Shown: positions 16,759-26,211, counted from the stretch's first letter. The stretch is 64,000 nucleotides of DNA from Desulfovibrio sp. (GCF_034006445.1 NZ_JAVESS010000004.1:62001-126000), one strand, 5' to 3'. Notes: generated from the letters alone by a model not told the origin. Numbers and translations are program-made.

Positions 16759-17230
16759 GGCAGGCAAACCCTTACGATGCATCAGCGTGGGCAAGTTAAA
16801 AACACCTTTCTGGAAAGACGCCGCAGCCCACTACCTCATGCGCATCAACCGCTGGCGGCCCCTGGAATACACCGAAGTGCGCGACGGCGACGCCGCCCTG
16901 CCCCCTGATCAGCGCAATGCCCTTGAGGGAAGGCGTATCATTGAGGCCCTGACGCCTCAGGACGTGGTTCTTGTGCTGGACGAACGCGGCCAGGGGCTTA
17001 CCTCGCCCCAGATGGCCGCCCTGCTGCAACAGATGGATCAGGACGCGCGCGGCCGGGCCTGCTTTATTATCGGCGGAGCCTGGGGCCTGGACGATTGCGT
17101 GCGCCAGAAAGCCTGTAAAATGATCCGCCTGTCGGACATGACCCTGCCGCACGAACTGGCCCGCGTGGTGCTGCTGGAGCAGATTTACCGCGCGGAATGC
17201 ATTTTGCGCAAGGTTCCCTACCACCACTGA
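16757..17230 (+). CDS. rlmH: 23S rRNA pseudouridine-1915 N3-methyltransferase
   Basis: 157 residues, standard RlmH length, of the SPOUT (knotted) class. N-terminus CISVGKLKTPFWKDAAAHYLMRI, central LVLDERGQGLTSPQMAALL, SAM-knot FIIGGAWGLDD and C-terminal EQIYRAECILRKVPYHH all match the family. It methylates pseudouridine 1915 in helix 69 of the large subunit. The start is fixed by homology and by a GGAGAG ribosome site that lies inside the first codons of the divergent gene. Confidence 0.95.
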   Translation: MAGKPLRCISVGKLKTPFWKDAAAHYLMRINRWRPLEYTEVRDGDAALPPDQRNALEGRRIIEALTPQDVVLVLDERGQGLTSPQMAALLQQMDQDARGRACFIIGGAWGLDDCVRQKACKMIRLSDMTLPHELARVVLLEQIYRAECILRKVPYHH

Positions 17231-17378
17231 GGCTCCTGCGGCAGCGCGACGCGGGCTACGGCCGCTGCACGGCGCAGGCTGCCGGGACAGTGCGGAATTT
17301 CATGGTCTGTGCGGCACGGCCCTTCAGGGGGCGCACAACCGCAAGCCTTGCCCCGGCCCCTGCAAACAGCGCGAATTC

Positions 17379-19868
17379 TTACAGCACTTCGTAAATCCTG
17401 GCGAACACGTTGTCATACACCAGCTTGAAATAGGGCGAAAAACGCGGATTCTGCGGCTCGCCCATAAGCAGTTGCACCATGAGCGAGTTGTACAGCCCTT
17501 CGTCCATGGCCAGTTTTTCGTCTGTGACGCGGTTGAAGAAAAAGTTGATATTGCGCCGATTGGACAAGAATTCCTGCTGCTGTTGCTGCGTGGCGTTGGG
17601 GTGCGCGTCAAACCACTCCTGAATATAGTTGTGCCGCGTGACGCCGGTTTCCTCAAACACGGTGATGGATGAGGCGTAGATGGCGCTGGTGCTGCCCTCA
17701 AGGCGCACTTCGCCCGTGTCCAGCCGATAGGCAAGCTCCTGCGGCACAATGGACAGCGCCCCGCCCTCGCCAGAGTGCGTGACAAAATTCCAGTTGCCGA
17801 AATTGCTTATCCAGAAGCCCAGCCGCAGCATTTCAAAGCTTACCACAAGATAGAGCTTGCCCTTGGCCTCAATGAGCGGCGTTTCGTCAGAGCGCAGCTT
17901 GTCCATGAGGGCCTGGGCCGAGTTTCCGTCCAGCCCCTCAAAAACATTGCCAGCCTCATTGCCGCGCAAGGCCGTGTAGCGGATGAGCTGACGGGCAAAA
18001 CGGGCGTTGTCGGTGGCAAAAACGGCGGCGGGCAAGTACAGCGACGGCCCGGCGTGCTGCGCGCCGTCGGCAATGGTGGCGCGGTGTGAAAAATAGTGGG
18101 CAGCGTAGCCCCAGTCCCACCACAACCAGAGCATGGAATCCGGAGGCGTCATGGTGCGCGCCCGCGTCAGGGCTTCGGCGTGGCGGCGGTTGATCATGGG
18201 CCCCTGCGACATGGCGGGGATCATCTCCACAAAGGGAACCACCATCAGGGCCACCAGCACGGCGGAGGTCAGCAGCCCGGCCACGGAGCCGCGCAGGCTC
18301 GTGCGCAGGAGGCGCTGCCAGATCCAGTACAGGGGCAGGGCAAGGCCCAGGGCCACCACAGGCGCGCCGAACATGACCATGCGCCCGCCAAGTTTGGTGC
18401 TCAGAATACCAAGGGCCGCCAGGGGCAGCAGAAAAAGCGCTCCCGGCCGACGCACTATGACCACAAAAAAGCCCAGAAGGCCGAGGATGGCGGCTTCCAT
18501 CCAGGGATGGAAATAGGGGAACAGGGCCGCGAAGCTCAGATCCTGCACCTCGATGATGGACTGGTTCACCGAGGGGTACATGAGCACCGCCCCCTCGCCC
18601 GTGCTTTTGACGTCGCCAGCGTGCTTCATGTAGGCGTTGACGTGGTTCATGAGCGTGGTGAGAATTTCACCGTGCACCAGCAGGGCCGCAACGCCCACCC
18701 ACAGCAGCACCAGAACCCACGGACGGCAGAGCATGCGCCGCGCCTTGAGGCCGGACTTTGTGCCCGCCAGCAGAAGCAACAGGCTGAAGCCAAAACCCAC
18801 CGGGCCAGAGAGCGTCGGCAGGGCGTACGCGAGGCTGCCCAGGAGCAGCAGCGCGCGCCGCCCGCGCGGAGCCATGATGAGGCTCATGAAGGCCAGCAGA
18901 ATCACGTTGTAGCGGATAAGATAGGGAAAAACCGAGTGCCATTCCTGCGTCCACCACGAAATGACGCCCGAACAGCCCAGCAGCACAATCCACTGCCAAC
19001 GCAGAGGATTGCCAAGGTGCTCGGCATGGCGCAGCCGCTCGACCAGCCCGTCTTCGGGCAGGCCCCGGCTGAACAGCCGCCGGGCCGTCATGATGCCAGA
19101 CCCTATGGCCAGACGGCGCAAGACCATCTGCGGCAGCAACATGTAACGCATGGCCCAGCTGGCCGGGGCCAGGGTCATGAGCAGGGGAAAAAACAGGGTC
19201 ACCAGATCGGTGTCATAATAGCCGAGCATGGTGCGGGCCAGAAAGCCCGGCGCAAGCGATGTGAGCAGCCCTGCCGCCACGCCCGCTTCCATGCTGCCCA
19301 AAGCCCATACCCAGGCATAGACGATAAGGGCCACAAAGCTTGCCAGCACCGCCGGAAACCAGAAAGCCACAGCGGCGGGATACGTGCCCAGGGCGTCGGC
19401 CAGCAAGCGCAGCATTTCCGCCATGGGGTGCCCCACGGCAAGGCCTATGCCCTCTGCTCCGGCCACCCAGTGATAGGCGTCGTGCGTGGCCAGAAGCCAC
19501 TGGCTGCCCAGACGGTATTCGGGGTTTTGCCAGCAGGGCCATTCCAGCATGCGCAGGCCAAAAGCCATCACAAGCGTCACTACGCCCCAGAAAAATCCCC
19601 GCCACCAGTACCCGGCCACATCCGGCCCTGGCGGAAAACCAAGGTGCGTGGCACGCGGCAAGGCCCACGGGTGCGCCATAGCCTGCGGGTTTACGCGCGC
19701 TTCGCGTCCCGCATGTACGCTGGCTTCGCCCAAGGCCCTCTCAGTGGCGCCGGGATTTTCAGAGGCTTCCGGCATAGGCCCGGCACTGGCGGAAAGGCCG
19801 TGCGCCGCGTTTTCCGGCGAAAGTTCCGGCGAGTGATTGTGCTCAGGGGCAGGGCTCTGCTGGGGCAT
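17379..19868 (-). CDS. STT3/PglB-type oligosaccharyltransferase
   Basis: 829 residues. It transfers a lipid-linked glycan to asparagine in the periplasm; bacterial single-subunit enzymes of this family occur in Campylobacter and Desulfovibrio. About 85 low-complexity cytoplasmic residues precede the first membrane helix (GFFWGVVTLVMAFGLRMLEW). An acidic motif follows in the first periplasmic loop (ATHDAYHW), then some 12 helices. The catalytic signature WWDWGYAAHYF lies near residue 580, with a C-terminal soluble domain. Start at 19868 has GGAG upstream and lies 2 bases from the rsmG stop, so the two are coupled. The glycan-assembly genes are not in this window. Confidence 0.92.
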   Translation of the reverse strand: MPQQSPAPEHNHSPELSPENAAHGLSASAGPMPEASENPGATERALGEASVHAGREARVNPQAMAHPWALPRATHLGFPPGPDVAGYWWRGFFWGVVTLVMAFGLRMLEWPCWQNPEYRLGSQWLLATHDAYHWVAGAEGIGLAVGHPMAEMLRLLADALGTYPAAVAFWFPAVLASFVALIVYAWVWALGSMEAGVAAGLLTSLAPGFLARTMLGYYDTDLVTLFFPLLMTLAPASWAMRYMLLPQMVLRRLAIGSGIMTARRLFSRGLPEDGLVERLRHAEHLGNPLRWQWIVLLGCSGVISWWTQEWHSVFPYLIRYNVILLAFMSLIMAPRGRRALLLLGSLAYALPTLSGPVGFGFSLLLLLAGTKSGLKARRMLCRPWVLVLLWVGVAALLVHGEILTTLMNHVNAYMKHAGDVKSTGEGAVLMYPSVNQSIIEVQDLSFAALFPYFHPWMEAAILGLLGFFVVIVRRPGALFLLPLAALGILSTKLGGRMVMFGAPVVALGLALPLYWIWQRLLRTSLRGSVAGLLTSAVLVALMVVPFVEMIPAMSQGPMINRRHAEALTRARTMTPPDSMLWLWWDWGYAAHYFSHRATIADGAQHAGPSLYLPAAVFATDNARFARQLIRYTALRGNEAGNVFEGLDGNSAQALMDKLRSDETPLIEAKGKLYLVVSFEMLRLGFWISNFGNWNFVTHSGEGGALSIVPQELAYRLDTGEVRLEGSTSAIYASSITVFEETGVTRHNYIQEWFDAHPNATQQQQQEFLSNRRNINFFFNRVTDEKLAMDEGLYNSLMVQLLMGEPQNPRFSPYFKLVYDNVFARIYEVL

Positions 19869-19869
19869 G

Positions 19870-20571
19870 CTATGCTCCGTCTTCTTTATGCGAATCGGCG
19901 CTGAAATTTTTACGGTCGTTTTCCGGCATATCGGGGGTGAGCGCCCAGAACCAGCGCCCGCTGCCCGCCACCACGTAGCTGCGCTGTCCGGCCAGACGCC
20001 AGGGGGCTGGCAGAACTTCCGGCGCGGGTTCCAGCGCCAGGATCACAAGGTGCCCCTCACGCTGCAACCGGGGCAAAGCCAGATCCAGAAGTTGCCGCCA
20101 GGGCATGAAGGCCCTGCTTACAATGCAATCCGCCTGATAGTACTGGCCGTGAAAAAAATGCTCCACAGGGCCGCGAAAAACGTGCGTGTTGGGCAACTGG
20201 GTCTGCGAAAGCACGCTGGAGAGAAAAAGCGCCCGTTTTTCCCGCACTTCTACCATATAATACGCGCCCCTGGTCCACAACATGCGCAGGGGTATGCCGG
20301 GCAGTCCCGCGCCAGCGCCAAGATCCCAGGTCAGCGGAGCGTCCGGCACGGACAGGCTGTCCAGAAAGGACGCAAGATGAAAACTGTCCGCCACAAGACG
20401 GGTGAGCATATCCTGCCAGGAGTGCGGGCCCACAAGGTTCATGGCCTTGTTCCACTGACAGAGCATCTCGAGGTACACGCCAAGGGGCTCCAGGGCCTCC
20501 TCCGGCACGTCCGCGCCTGTGGCCGCCGCCAGCCGGGCCAGTTCCTTCCTGTCTACCGCTTGTCGCTGCAT
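19870..20571 (-). CDS. rsmG: 16S rRNA G527 N7-methyltransferase
   Basis: 233 residues, GidB/RsmG family. It methylates N7 of G527 in 16S rRNA. Seen: LCQWNKAMNLVGP (family N-terminal motif, usually WNKxxNLT), the SAM motif I as WDLGAGAGLPGIPLRM near residue 82, EVREKRALFLSSV and IVSRAFMPWRQLL. The C-terminal 30 residues are diverged. Upstream partner of the STT3 gene in a two-gene minus-strand unit. Confidence 0.92.
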   Translation of the reverse strand: MQRQAVDRKELARLAAATGADVPEEALEPLGVYLEMLCQWNKAMNLVGPHSWQDMLTRLVADSFHLASFLDSLSVPDAPLTWDLGAGAGLPGIPLRMLWTRGAYYMVEVREKRALFLSSVLSQTQLPNTHVFRGPVEHFFHGQYYQADCIVSRAFMPWRQLLDLALPRLQREGHLVILALEPAPEVLPAPWRLAGQRSYVVAGSGRWFWALTPDMPENDRKNFSADSHKEDGA

Positions 20572-20760
20572 GGTCTTGTGCTGCTCCTGTACTGTTTACC
20601 GTCCGGCGTTTCACTGTGCATGCCGGTGCATACTCATAGCCCCGCCGACCGGGACTTGCAAGCCCCGCGCCGATAACGTAAAAAAGGGGGCTTGCGGTCA
20701 CGCCGCGCCATTTTTGACCATATGCGGCCCGCCTGCCGCGCCCTTGGAGGATACGTTCCG

Positions 20761-21702
20761 ATGACACAAGCCGTTCTGCTTTTTCCCGGCCAGGGATCAC
20801 AGGAAGCGGGCATGGGCCGCGATCTGGCTGAAGCCTCAGCCGACGCCATGAACCTCTGGAAACTGGCCGAGCGGGCCAGCGGCCTGCCCCTGCGCGAAAT
20901 TTACTGGGACGGCGACGACGCCGCCATGAACGACACGCGCGCCCTGCAACCGGCCCTGACCGTGGTGAACCTGAACCTCTGGAGCGCCGTGGCCGGCCGT
21001 GTGAAGCCTCTGGCCGCCGCCGGGCACAGCCTTGGCGAATTCAGCGCTCTGGCCGCCGCAGGGGTGCTCTCGCCCCAAAGCGTGCTGGAACTGACCAGCC
21101 TGCGCGGCCGCCTTATGGCCGAGGCGGATCCTGAAGGCAAGGGGGCCATGGCCGCCCTGCTCAAACTGGATCCTGCCCAGGTGGAAAAAATTGTGGCCGA
21201 CACCGCCGCTGCATGCGGCGAGATGATCCTTGTGGCCAACTATAATACGCCGGGACAGCTTGTGGTCAGCGGCACCAGGGCCGCCGTGGCCCTGGCCTGC
21301 CAGAAGGCCAAGGAAGCCAAGGGCCGCGGCATTGAGCTCAAGGTCAGCGGAGCCTTTCACAGCCCCATGATGGCTGAGGCCAGCAAGGAGCTCGCCCCGC
21401 AACTGCGCAAGGCCACCTGGAGCAGACCCAAATTCCCCGTCTACTGCAATGCCCACGGCAAGGCCGTTCACGAGGGCGAAAGCGCGCTTGAAAGCCTGCT
21501 GGCCCAGATGACCTCATCCGTGCAGTGGATTGACACCATGCGCAATCAGTATGATGAAGGCGCGCGCCGCTGGCTGGAACTGGGCCCCAAGGCCGTGCTC
21601 GGCAAGATGGTCGCTCCCTGCCTGGCCGACCGCGCCCAGGCGGATCAACTGACCGTAGAGCTTGTCAATAATGCCGAAAGCGCCGCAGCCCTGGCGGGTT
21701 AG
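20761..21702 (+). CDS. fabD: Malonyl-CoA:ACP transacylase
   Basis: 313 residues, full length. It loads malonate onto acyl carrier protein for fatty-acid synthesis. LFPGQGSQ at the N-terminus, the nucleophile motif AAAGHSLGEFSAL (Ser near residue 92), and the His in VSGAFHSPMM are all present. Start at 20761 has TTGGAGG upstream. It is alone, without the usual fabH/fabG/acpP neighbours. Repeat B copy 1 follows it. Confidence 0.95.
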   Translation: MTQAVLLFPGQGSQEAGMGRDLAEASADAMNLWKLAERASGLPLREIYWDGDDAAMNDTRALQPALTVVNLNLWSAVAGRVKPLAAAGHSLGEFSALAAAGVLSPQSVLELTSLRGRLMAEADPEGKGAMAALLKLDPAQVEKIVADTAAACGEMILVANYNTPGQLVVSGTRAAVALACQKAKEAKGRGIELKVSGAFHSPMMAEASKELAPQLRKATWSRPKFPVYCNAHGKAVHEGESALESLLAQMTSSVQWIDTMRNQYDEGARRWLELGPKAVLGKMVAPCLADRAQADQLTVELVNNAESAAALAG

Positions 21703-21800
21703 CGCCGCTAACGAATGAAATGGGCGTTGCGCGCCCGGGCGGGAACGTCTGAACCCTTGCGATGATACCTTTGCAAGGTGCGCGGCCCCACAAGACAAAA

Positions 21801-21951
21801 GGAAACGCTGATTTATTCCGTTTGGCGACGTTGCTTCACTTTTTTTGAAACAGTCGAGGACGGAAGAGTCCACTCCTGCTTCAAAAAAAGATCGCGCCTT
21901 GCCAAACGAAACAACTGCGCGTTTCCAAGAGGCTCTTTAATCAGTGTTTTC
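21801..21951 (+). repeat. Repeat family B, copy 1
   Basis: About 150 bp from GGAAACGCTGATTTATTCCG to ...CTTTAATCAGTGTTT. It is highly similar to 48338-48489 and to the reversed copy at 58848-58997. Internally it has inverted segments (TTTTTTTGAAACAGTCGAGG and ACTCCTGCTTCAAAAAAAG). The rest of the 21703-22062 gap has no gene. Confidence 0.85.
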
Positions 21952-22062
21952 AGAATACTCCGGACTACCGCCGGAGCCGACTGACGGACGCGGGCCGACT
22001 GCCCCGCCGCAGTGACAAACTGCACCAGAAGAACCTGTATACGTAAAGGATGCGAAAGCACT

Positions 22063-23715
22063 ATGCGCGCCATTGAAACCCTGCGCACGGCCCTGGCGGC
22101 CATTATTGAAGAAGAGGGCCTTGCCTGGCCCGCCAAAACGGTCATCGAGCCGCCCCGCGATCCCCGCCACGGCGATCTTTCCGTCAACTCGGCCATGCTG
22201 CTGGCAAAAGAAGCCAAAACCAATCCCCGCGAGCTTGGGCAAAAATTTGCCCAAAAGCTTCAGGAGCGCTGCCCGGACGTGGAGAAGGTCGAAGTCGCCG
22301 GGCCGGGCTTTTGCAACGTGACCTTCAGCCAGTCCTTCTGGCGTGAAACCGTCGCCGACATCGAAAGCGCGGGCCAGAGCTACGGCGAAAGCAAGGAACC
22401 CGGCCGCAGGGTGCTTCTGGAATATGTTTCGGCCAACCCCACAGGCCCGCTGCATGTGGGCCACGGGCGCGGGGCCGCCGTGGGCGACAGCCTGGCCCGC
22501 CTGCTGCGCAAGGCCGGGCACCACGTGCATACGGAATACTACATCAATGACGCCGGTCGCCAGATGCGCCTGCTGGGCCTTTCTGTATGGCTGCGCGTGC
22601 TGGAACTGGCCGGGCGCAAGGTGGAATGGCCCGAAGACTATTACAAGGGCGACTATATCATTGATATCGCCCGCGAAATGCTTGAAGCCAACCCCGCCCT
22701 GCCCGACATGCCCGCAGCCGAAGGCGAGGACGTGTGCTACGACAAGGCCATGAACGACATCCTCAACGGCATCAAGGACGACCTGCGTGATTTTCGCGTG
22801 GAGCATCTGCGCTGGTTTTCTGAAAAAACCCTTGTGGAAGACGGCGCGGTGGACGCGGCCTTTGCGGCGCTGGGCAAATCGGGCTATACCTACGACAAGG
22901 ACAATGCCTTCTGGTTTGCCACCGAGCAGCTCGGCGACGACAAGGATCGCGTGCTCAGAAAGTCCGACGGCACGCTGACCTATTTTGCCTCCGACATTGC
23001 CTATCACCATGACAAGTTCGAGCGCGGCTTTGACTGGCTTATCGACATCTGGGGCGCTGACCACCATGGCTACATCCCCCGCATGCGCGCGGCCATCACG
23101 GCCATGGGCAAGGATCAGAGCAGTTTTGACGTGGTGCTCATCCAGCTTGTGAACCTGCTGCGCGAGGGCCAGCCCGTGAGCATGTCCACCAGGGCGGGAA
23201 CCTTTGAAACCCTGTCCGACGTTATCAAGGAAGTGGGCGCGGACGCGGCGCGCTTCATGTTTTTATCGCGCAAGAGCGACAGCCCGCTGGACTTTGACCT
23301 GGAGCTTGCCAAACAGCGCAGTATGGACAACCCTGTCTACTACGTGCAGTACGCCTATGCGCGCATCTGCGCTGTGCTGCGCCGGGCCGCCGAACGCGGC
23401 TTCGAGCTGCCTGAAAAAACGGACGCCGCCCTGCTGGCTCCGCTGGATACGCCCGAAGACATGGCCCTGCTGCGCAAGGTCGCCGGGTTTGAAGACATGC
23501 TGCAGTCCGCCGCGCAGTGCCTGGGCGTGCACCATGTGAGCCATTACCTGACGGAACTGGCCGGGCTTCTGCACAGCTATTACGCCAAACATCAGGTGCT
23601 GCTGGCCGACGATGCCCCGCGCACCCTGGCCCGCCTGGCCCTGCTGCGGGCCGTGGGACAGGTCGTGCGCAACGGCCTGGACGTGCTCGGCGTCAGCGCG
23701 CCGGAAAGCATGTAG
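22063..23715 (+). CDS. argS: Arginyl-tRNA synthetase
   Basis: 550 residues, class I synthetase charging tRNA-Arg. The N-terminal add-1 domain is followed by the HIGH-type motif (PLHVGHGRGAAVGDSLARLL, near residue 125) and DYIIDIA. The KMSKS position reads VSMSTRAGTF, as in many bacterial ArgRS that lack a canonical KMSKS. The C-terminal anticodon-binding domain ends LLRAVGQVVRNGLDVLGVSAPESM. Start at 22063 is set by the family N-terminus (MRAIETLRTAL). A GC-rich hairpin at 23737-23772 lies just after the stop. Confidence 0.96.
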   Translation: MRAIETLRTALAAIIEEEGLAWPAKTVIEPPRDPRHGDLSVNSAMLLAKEAKTNPRELGQKFAQKLQERCPDVEKVEVAGPGFCNVTFSQSFWRETVADIESAGQSYGESKEPGRRVLLEYVSANPTGPLHVGHGRGAAVGDSLARLLRKAGHHVHTEYYINDAGRQMRLLGLSVWLRVLELAGRKVEWPEDYYKGDYIIDIAREMLEANPALPDMPAAEGEDVCYDKAMNDILNGIKDDLRDFRVEHLRWFSEKTLVEDGAVDAAFAALGKSGYTYDKDNAFWFATEQLGDDKDRVLRKSDGTLTYFASDIAYHHDKFERGFDWLIDIWGADHHGYIPRMRAAITAMGKDQSSFDVVLIQLVNLLREGQPVSMSTRAGTFETLSDVIKEVGADAARFMFLSRKSDSPLDFDLELAKQRSMDNPVYYVQYAYARICAVLRRAAERGFELPEKTDAALLAPLDTPEDMALLRKVAGFEDMLQSAAQCLGVHHVSHYLTELAGLLHSYYAKHQVLLADDAPRTLARLALLRAVGQVVRNGLDVLGVSAPESM

Positions 23716-23736
23716 TATAGCAGGATTTGTTTGTGA

Positions 23737-23772
23737 CGCCGGGCGGGCGCGGTTCAGCCTGCCCGCCCGGCG
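23737..23772 (+). terminator. Hairpin after argS
   Basis: A 12-bp stem (CGCCGGGCGGGC with GCCCGCCCGGCG) around a 12-base loop, 21 bases after the stop. There is no T run, so termination strength is doubtful. Confidence 0.4.
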
Positions 23773-23783
23773 CATACGCCAGT

Positions 23784-23981
23784 AGAGCAGATTAACTTTG
23801 AGAATATACATTCTCAAAGTTTAAGACACGCTCACTACGGCGTTTAACCGCGCAGATAAACTGCGCTTACGCCTTCGCGGCGGACGCCTGCTCACGCAGT
23901 CGCCAGAGCAATTTCAGGCAACAGCCGTCAGGCGACGAAGAAGCCTTACGGATGGCGACAGCATTGCTGGTGAAATTGCTC
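23784..23981 (+). repeat. Repeat family A, copy 2 (long form)
   Basis: It starts AGAGCAGATTAACTTTGAGAA and ends GGTGAAATTGCTCC. The first 130 bp match copies 1 and 3. The last 75 bp (from CGCCAGAGCAATTTC) match the end of the copy at 54903-55090, including GCGACGAAGAAGCCTTACGG. It ends 24 bases before the SPOR gene, so the promoter of that gene must lie within or before the repeat. Confidence 0.8.
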
Positions 23982-24005
23982 CAAGAACACACACAAGGAT
24001 CAGGA

Positions 24006-24863
24006 ATGCCCCCACCGCTACGCAAGCCCAGACAAAAAACTGCCGCAAGCCCCGCCGCAAGCGATAAAAAACGGCTTGTCCTACGTCTGTCGGCCCCCAT
24101 GGCTACCCTGCTGGGACTTATACTCATGGCCGCCGTGGGCTGGTCTTTCTTTATGGGCTTTATGGTGGGCCGGGGGCAAAACCCGGAGCAGCGCGTCGAG
24201 CAGATGACCGGCCTGCAGCTGGACAAACAGGCCCCGCAGGCGGCGCAAGGCGGCGTGGATGCCCCGAATACGCCGGTAGCGGCGTCTGCCGGGGCTGGCC
24301 CCGACGCCGCAGCCCCCAAAGGGCAGGAAGCGCCCGCCCCCGACGGCACTGCGGCTGGCCCGCAGGCGGCGGCTCCGGCTGCTCCCGCCGCTCCTGCAGC
24401 CGCCGAGGCTGCCAGCCCGGCCAACCCCTCGGCCTATCCCTTTGATCGCCCCAGCGCCAACAGCCTTGCCGCCTGGCATGGCGGCAAATCACCTCAGGGA
24501 GGAGCGCAGGCTGGCGCGCAACCGGGTGCGCAGGCAGCAAAAACTCCCGCGACGCAGGCCCAGGCATCGGCTCAGGCCCAGAAGCCTGCGGCCCCGCAAG
24601 CGCCGCAGTTCGACTTTGTTTTTCAGGTGGCGGCTTTCAAGAGCGCCGATGACGCCGACAAGCTGCGCAAAAAGCTTGAAGAGCGCGGCATCCGCACACG
24701 CCTTGAGAAAAGCGGCAAGGTTCAACTGGTCATGGTCAACCTGCGCGGCTCAGATCTTGACGCAAGCAATCTGCGTGAAGAGCTTGGCCGCATGAAGCTC
24801 GGCGCGCCCATACAGAAGTCCAAAAAAGCCGTACCCGGCAAAAGCCGCAGCACGGGCCGCTAG
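24006..24863 (+). CDS. SPOR-domain membrane protein
   Basis: 285 residues. One membrane segment near residues 36-58 (LGLILMAAVGWSFFMGFMVG), then a long Ala/Pro/Gln-rich periplasmic linker (about 75-195). The C-terminal SPOR domain spans about 200-270 (FVFQVAAFKSADDADKLRKK, then RTRLEKSGKVQLVMVNL). SPOR domains bind denuded septal peptidoglycan, so a role in cell division or envelope maturation is likely. Start at 24006 has AAGGATCAGGA upstream; a longer frame from 23952 lies in repeat A. It is followed 21 bases later by the MlaE-type permease. Confidence 0.85.
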   Translation: MPPPLRKPRQKTAASPAASDKKRLVLRLSAPMATLLGLILMAAVGWSFFMGFMVGRGQNPEQRVEQMTGLQLDKQAPQAAQGGVDAPNTPVAASAGAGPDAAAPKGQEAPAPDGTAAGPQAAAPAAPAAPAAAEAASPANPSAYPFDRPSANSLAAWHGGKSPQGGAQAGAQPGAQAAKTPATQAQASAQAQKPAAPQAPQFDFVFQVAAFKSADDADKLRKKLEERGIRTRLEKSGKVQLVMVNLRGSDLDASNLREELGRMKLGAPIQKSKKAVPGKSRSTGR

Positions 24864-24884
24864 AGCTTGTAAGAAGGAGTTTAC

Positions 24885-25688
24885 ATGACACAAGCCCATA
24901 CCTTCACAGGCTTTTTACGCCTTATTGGCCGCCCCTGCCTGCGCGGCATGGACGCTTTGGGCGGCACGGCCATCTTCATGTTTGATGGGATCGCCCAGAT
25001 ATTCACCAGCAGAAAGATCTTTCGGCGCACCCTGCAGCAGTTGTATATCATCGGCTCCAAGTCCTTTTTTCTCATCATGCTCATCGGCGTTTTTTGTGGC
25101 ATGGTGCTGGGATTGCAAGGCTATTACAGCCTGGTGCAGTTCGGCTCCGTGGGCATGCTCGGCTCCGCCGTGTCGCTGACGCTCATCCGCGAACTTGGCC
25201 CGGTGCTTACGGCCATCATGCTCACTGGCCGCGCAGGATCTTCAATGACGGCGGAAATAGGCGTCATGCGCATCACCGACCAGATCGACGCTCTGGACGT
25301 GATGGACATCAACTCCATGGGCTACCTTGTCAGCCCGCGCATTGTGGCCTCGCTCATCAGCTTTCCCCTGCTGACGGCGGTTTTTGACGTCATCGGCATC
25401 ATTGGCGGCTATCTCACGGGCGTGCTCATGCTCGGCATCAACCAGGGCGCGTACTTTTACCGCATCGCCAGTTCCGTAACCATGACGGACGTGTCCGGCG
25501 GCTTCATCAAGGCCATTGTATTCGGCCTGCTGGTCTCCACCATCTGCTGCCGCCAGGGCTACTACACCAACATGCGCCGCGACAGCGTGGGCCCCGAAGC
25601 CGTGGGCAACGCCACGACCTCGGCCGTGGTCATATCCTGCGTGCTGATTCTGGCGGCAGACTACGTCATCACCTCGTTTCTGCTGTAA
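24885..25688 (+). CDS. MlaE/YrbE-type ABC transporter permease
   Basis: 267 residues, about five or six membrane helices. It has the MlaE-family signature (GSVGMLGSAVSLTLIRELGPVLTAIMLTGRAGSSMTAEIG) that contacts the ATPase. In E. coli the complex moves phospholipids between membranes to keep the outer leaflet asymmetric. Start at 24885 has AAGGAG upstream. The ATPase (MlaF) and substrate-binding (MlaD) genes that normally follow are absent here; ruvC starts 2 bases after the stop. The partners may be encoded elsewhere. Confidence 0.92.
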   Translation: MTQAHTFTGFLRLIGRPCLRGMDALGGTAIFMFDGIAQIFTSRKIFRRTLQQLYIIGSKSFFLIMLIGVFCGMVLGLQGYYSLVQFGSVGMLGSAVSLTLIRELGPVLTAIMLTGRAGSSMTAEIGVMRITDQIDALDVMDINSMGYLVSPRIVASLISFPLLTAVFDVIGIIGGYLTGVLMLGINQGAYFYRIASSVTMTDVSGGFIKAIVFGLLVSTICCRQGYYTNMRRDSVGPEAVGNATTSAVVISCVLILAADYVITSFLL

Positions 25689-25689
25689 T

Positions 25690-26211
25690 ATGCCGACGTG
25701 CAATACCAAAGGAACCGTCACGGTTCTGGGCATCGACCCCGGTTCGCAACGAACGGGCTGGGGCGTGGTGCGCGAGACGTCAGGCGTCTTGCAACTGGTG
25801 GACTGCGGCGTGGTGCGCACCGCCTCGGCGGGCAAGGAATTTTCTGACCGTTTGGCGCGCATCTATCATGAGCTTTCAGCCATCGTGGCCCGCCTCACGC
25901 CCGATGAAGCCGCCATTGAACAGGTTTTTACCGCCAAGAACGCAGCCAGCGCCCTCAAGCTGGGGCAGGCCAGGGGCGTGGCCGTGGCCGCCTGCGCCGC
26001 CCACGGTCTTGTCATTCGCGACTATGAACCGACCCTGGTGAAAAAATCCCTGGTGGGTACGGGCCGCGCCGAAAAGGAACAGGTGTCCTTTATGGTGCAG
26101 CGCCTGCTCAACGTCAAAAACGCCGACTGGGCGCTGGACACCTCGGACGCTCTGGCCGTGGCCATCTGCCATTTGACCATGCGGCGGTTTGCCGCCCTAG
26201 CGGGGAAGTAG
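25690..26211 (+). CDS. ruvC: Holliday junction resolvase RuvC
   Basis: 173 residues, full length. VLGIDPGSQRTGWGVV carries the first catalytic Asp. AAIEQVFTAKNAASALKLGQARG carries the second acidic residue, and NADWALDTSDALAVAICH the C-terminal acidic pair. It cleaves Holliday junctions symmetrically with RuvAB, whose genes are not in the window. The start at 25690 almost touches the MlaE stop, so it is probably coupled. Confidence 0.95.
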   Translation: MPTCNTKGTVTVLGIDPGSQRTGWGVVRETSGVLQLVDCGVVRTASAGKEFSDRLARIYHELSAIVARLTPDEAAIEQVFTAKNAASALKLGQARGVAVAACAAHGLVIRDYEPTLVKKSLVGTGRAEKEQVSFMVQRLLNVKNADWALDTSDALAVAICHLTMRRFAALAGK

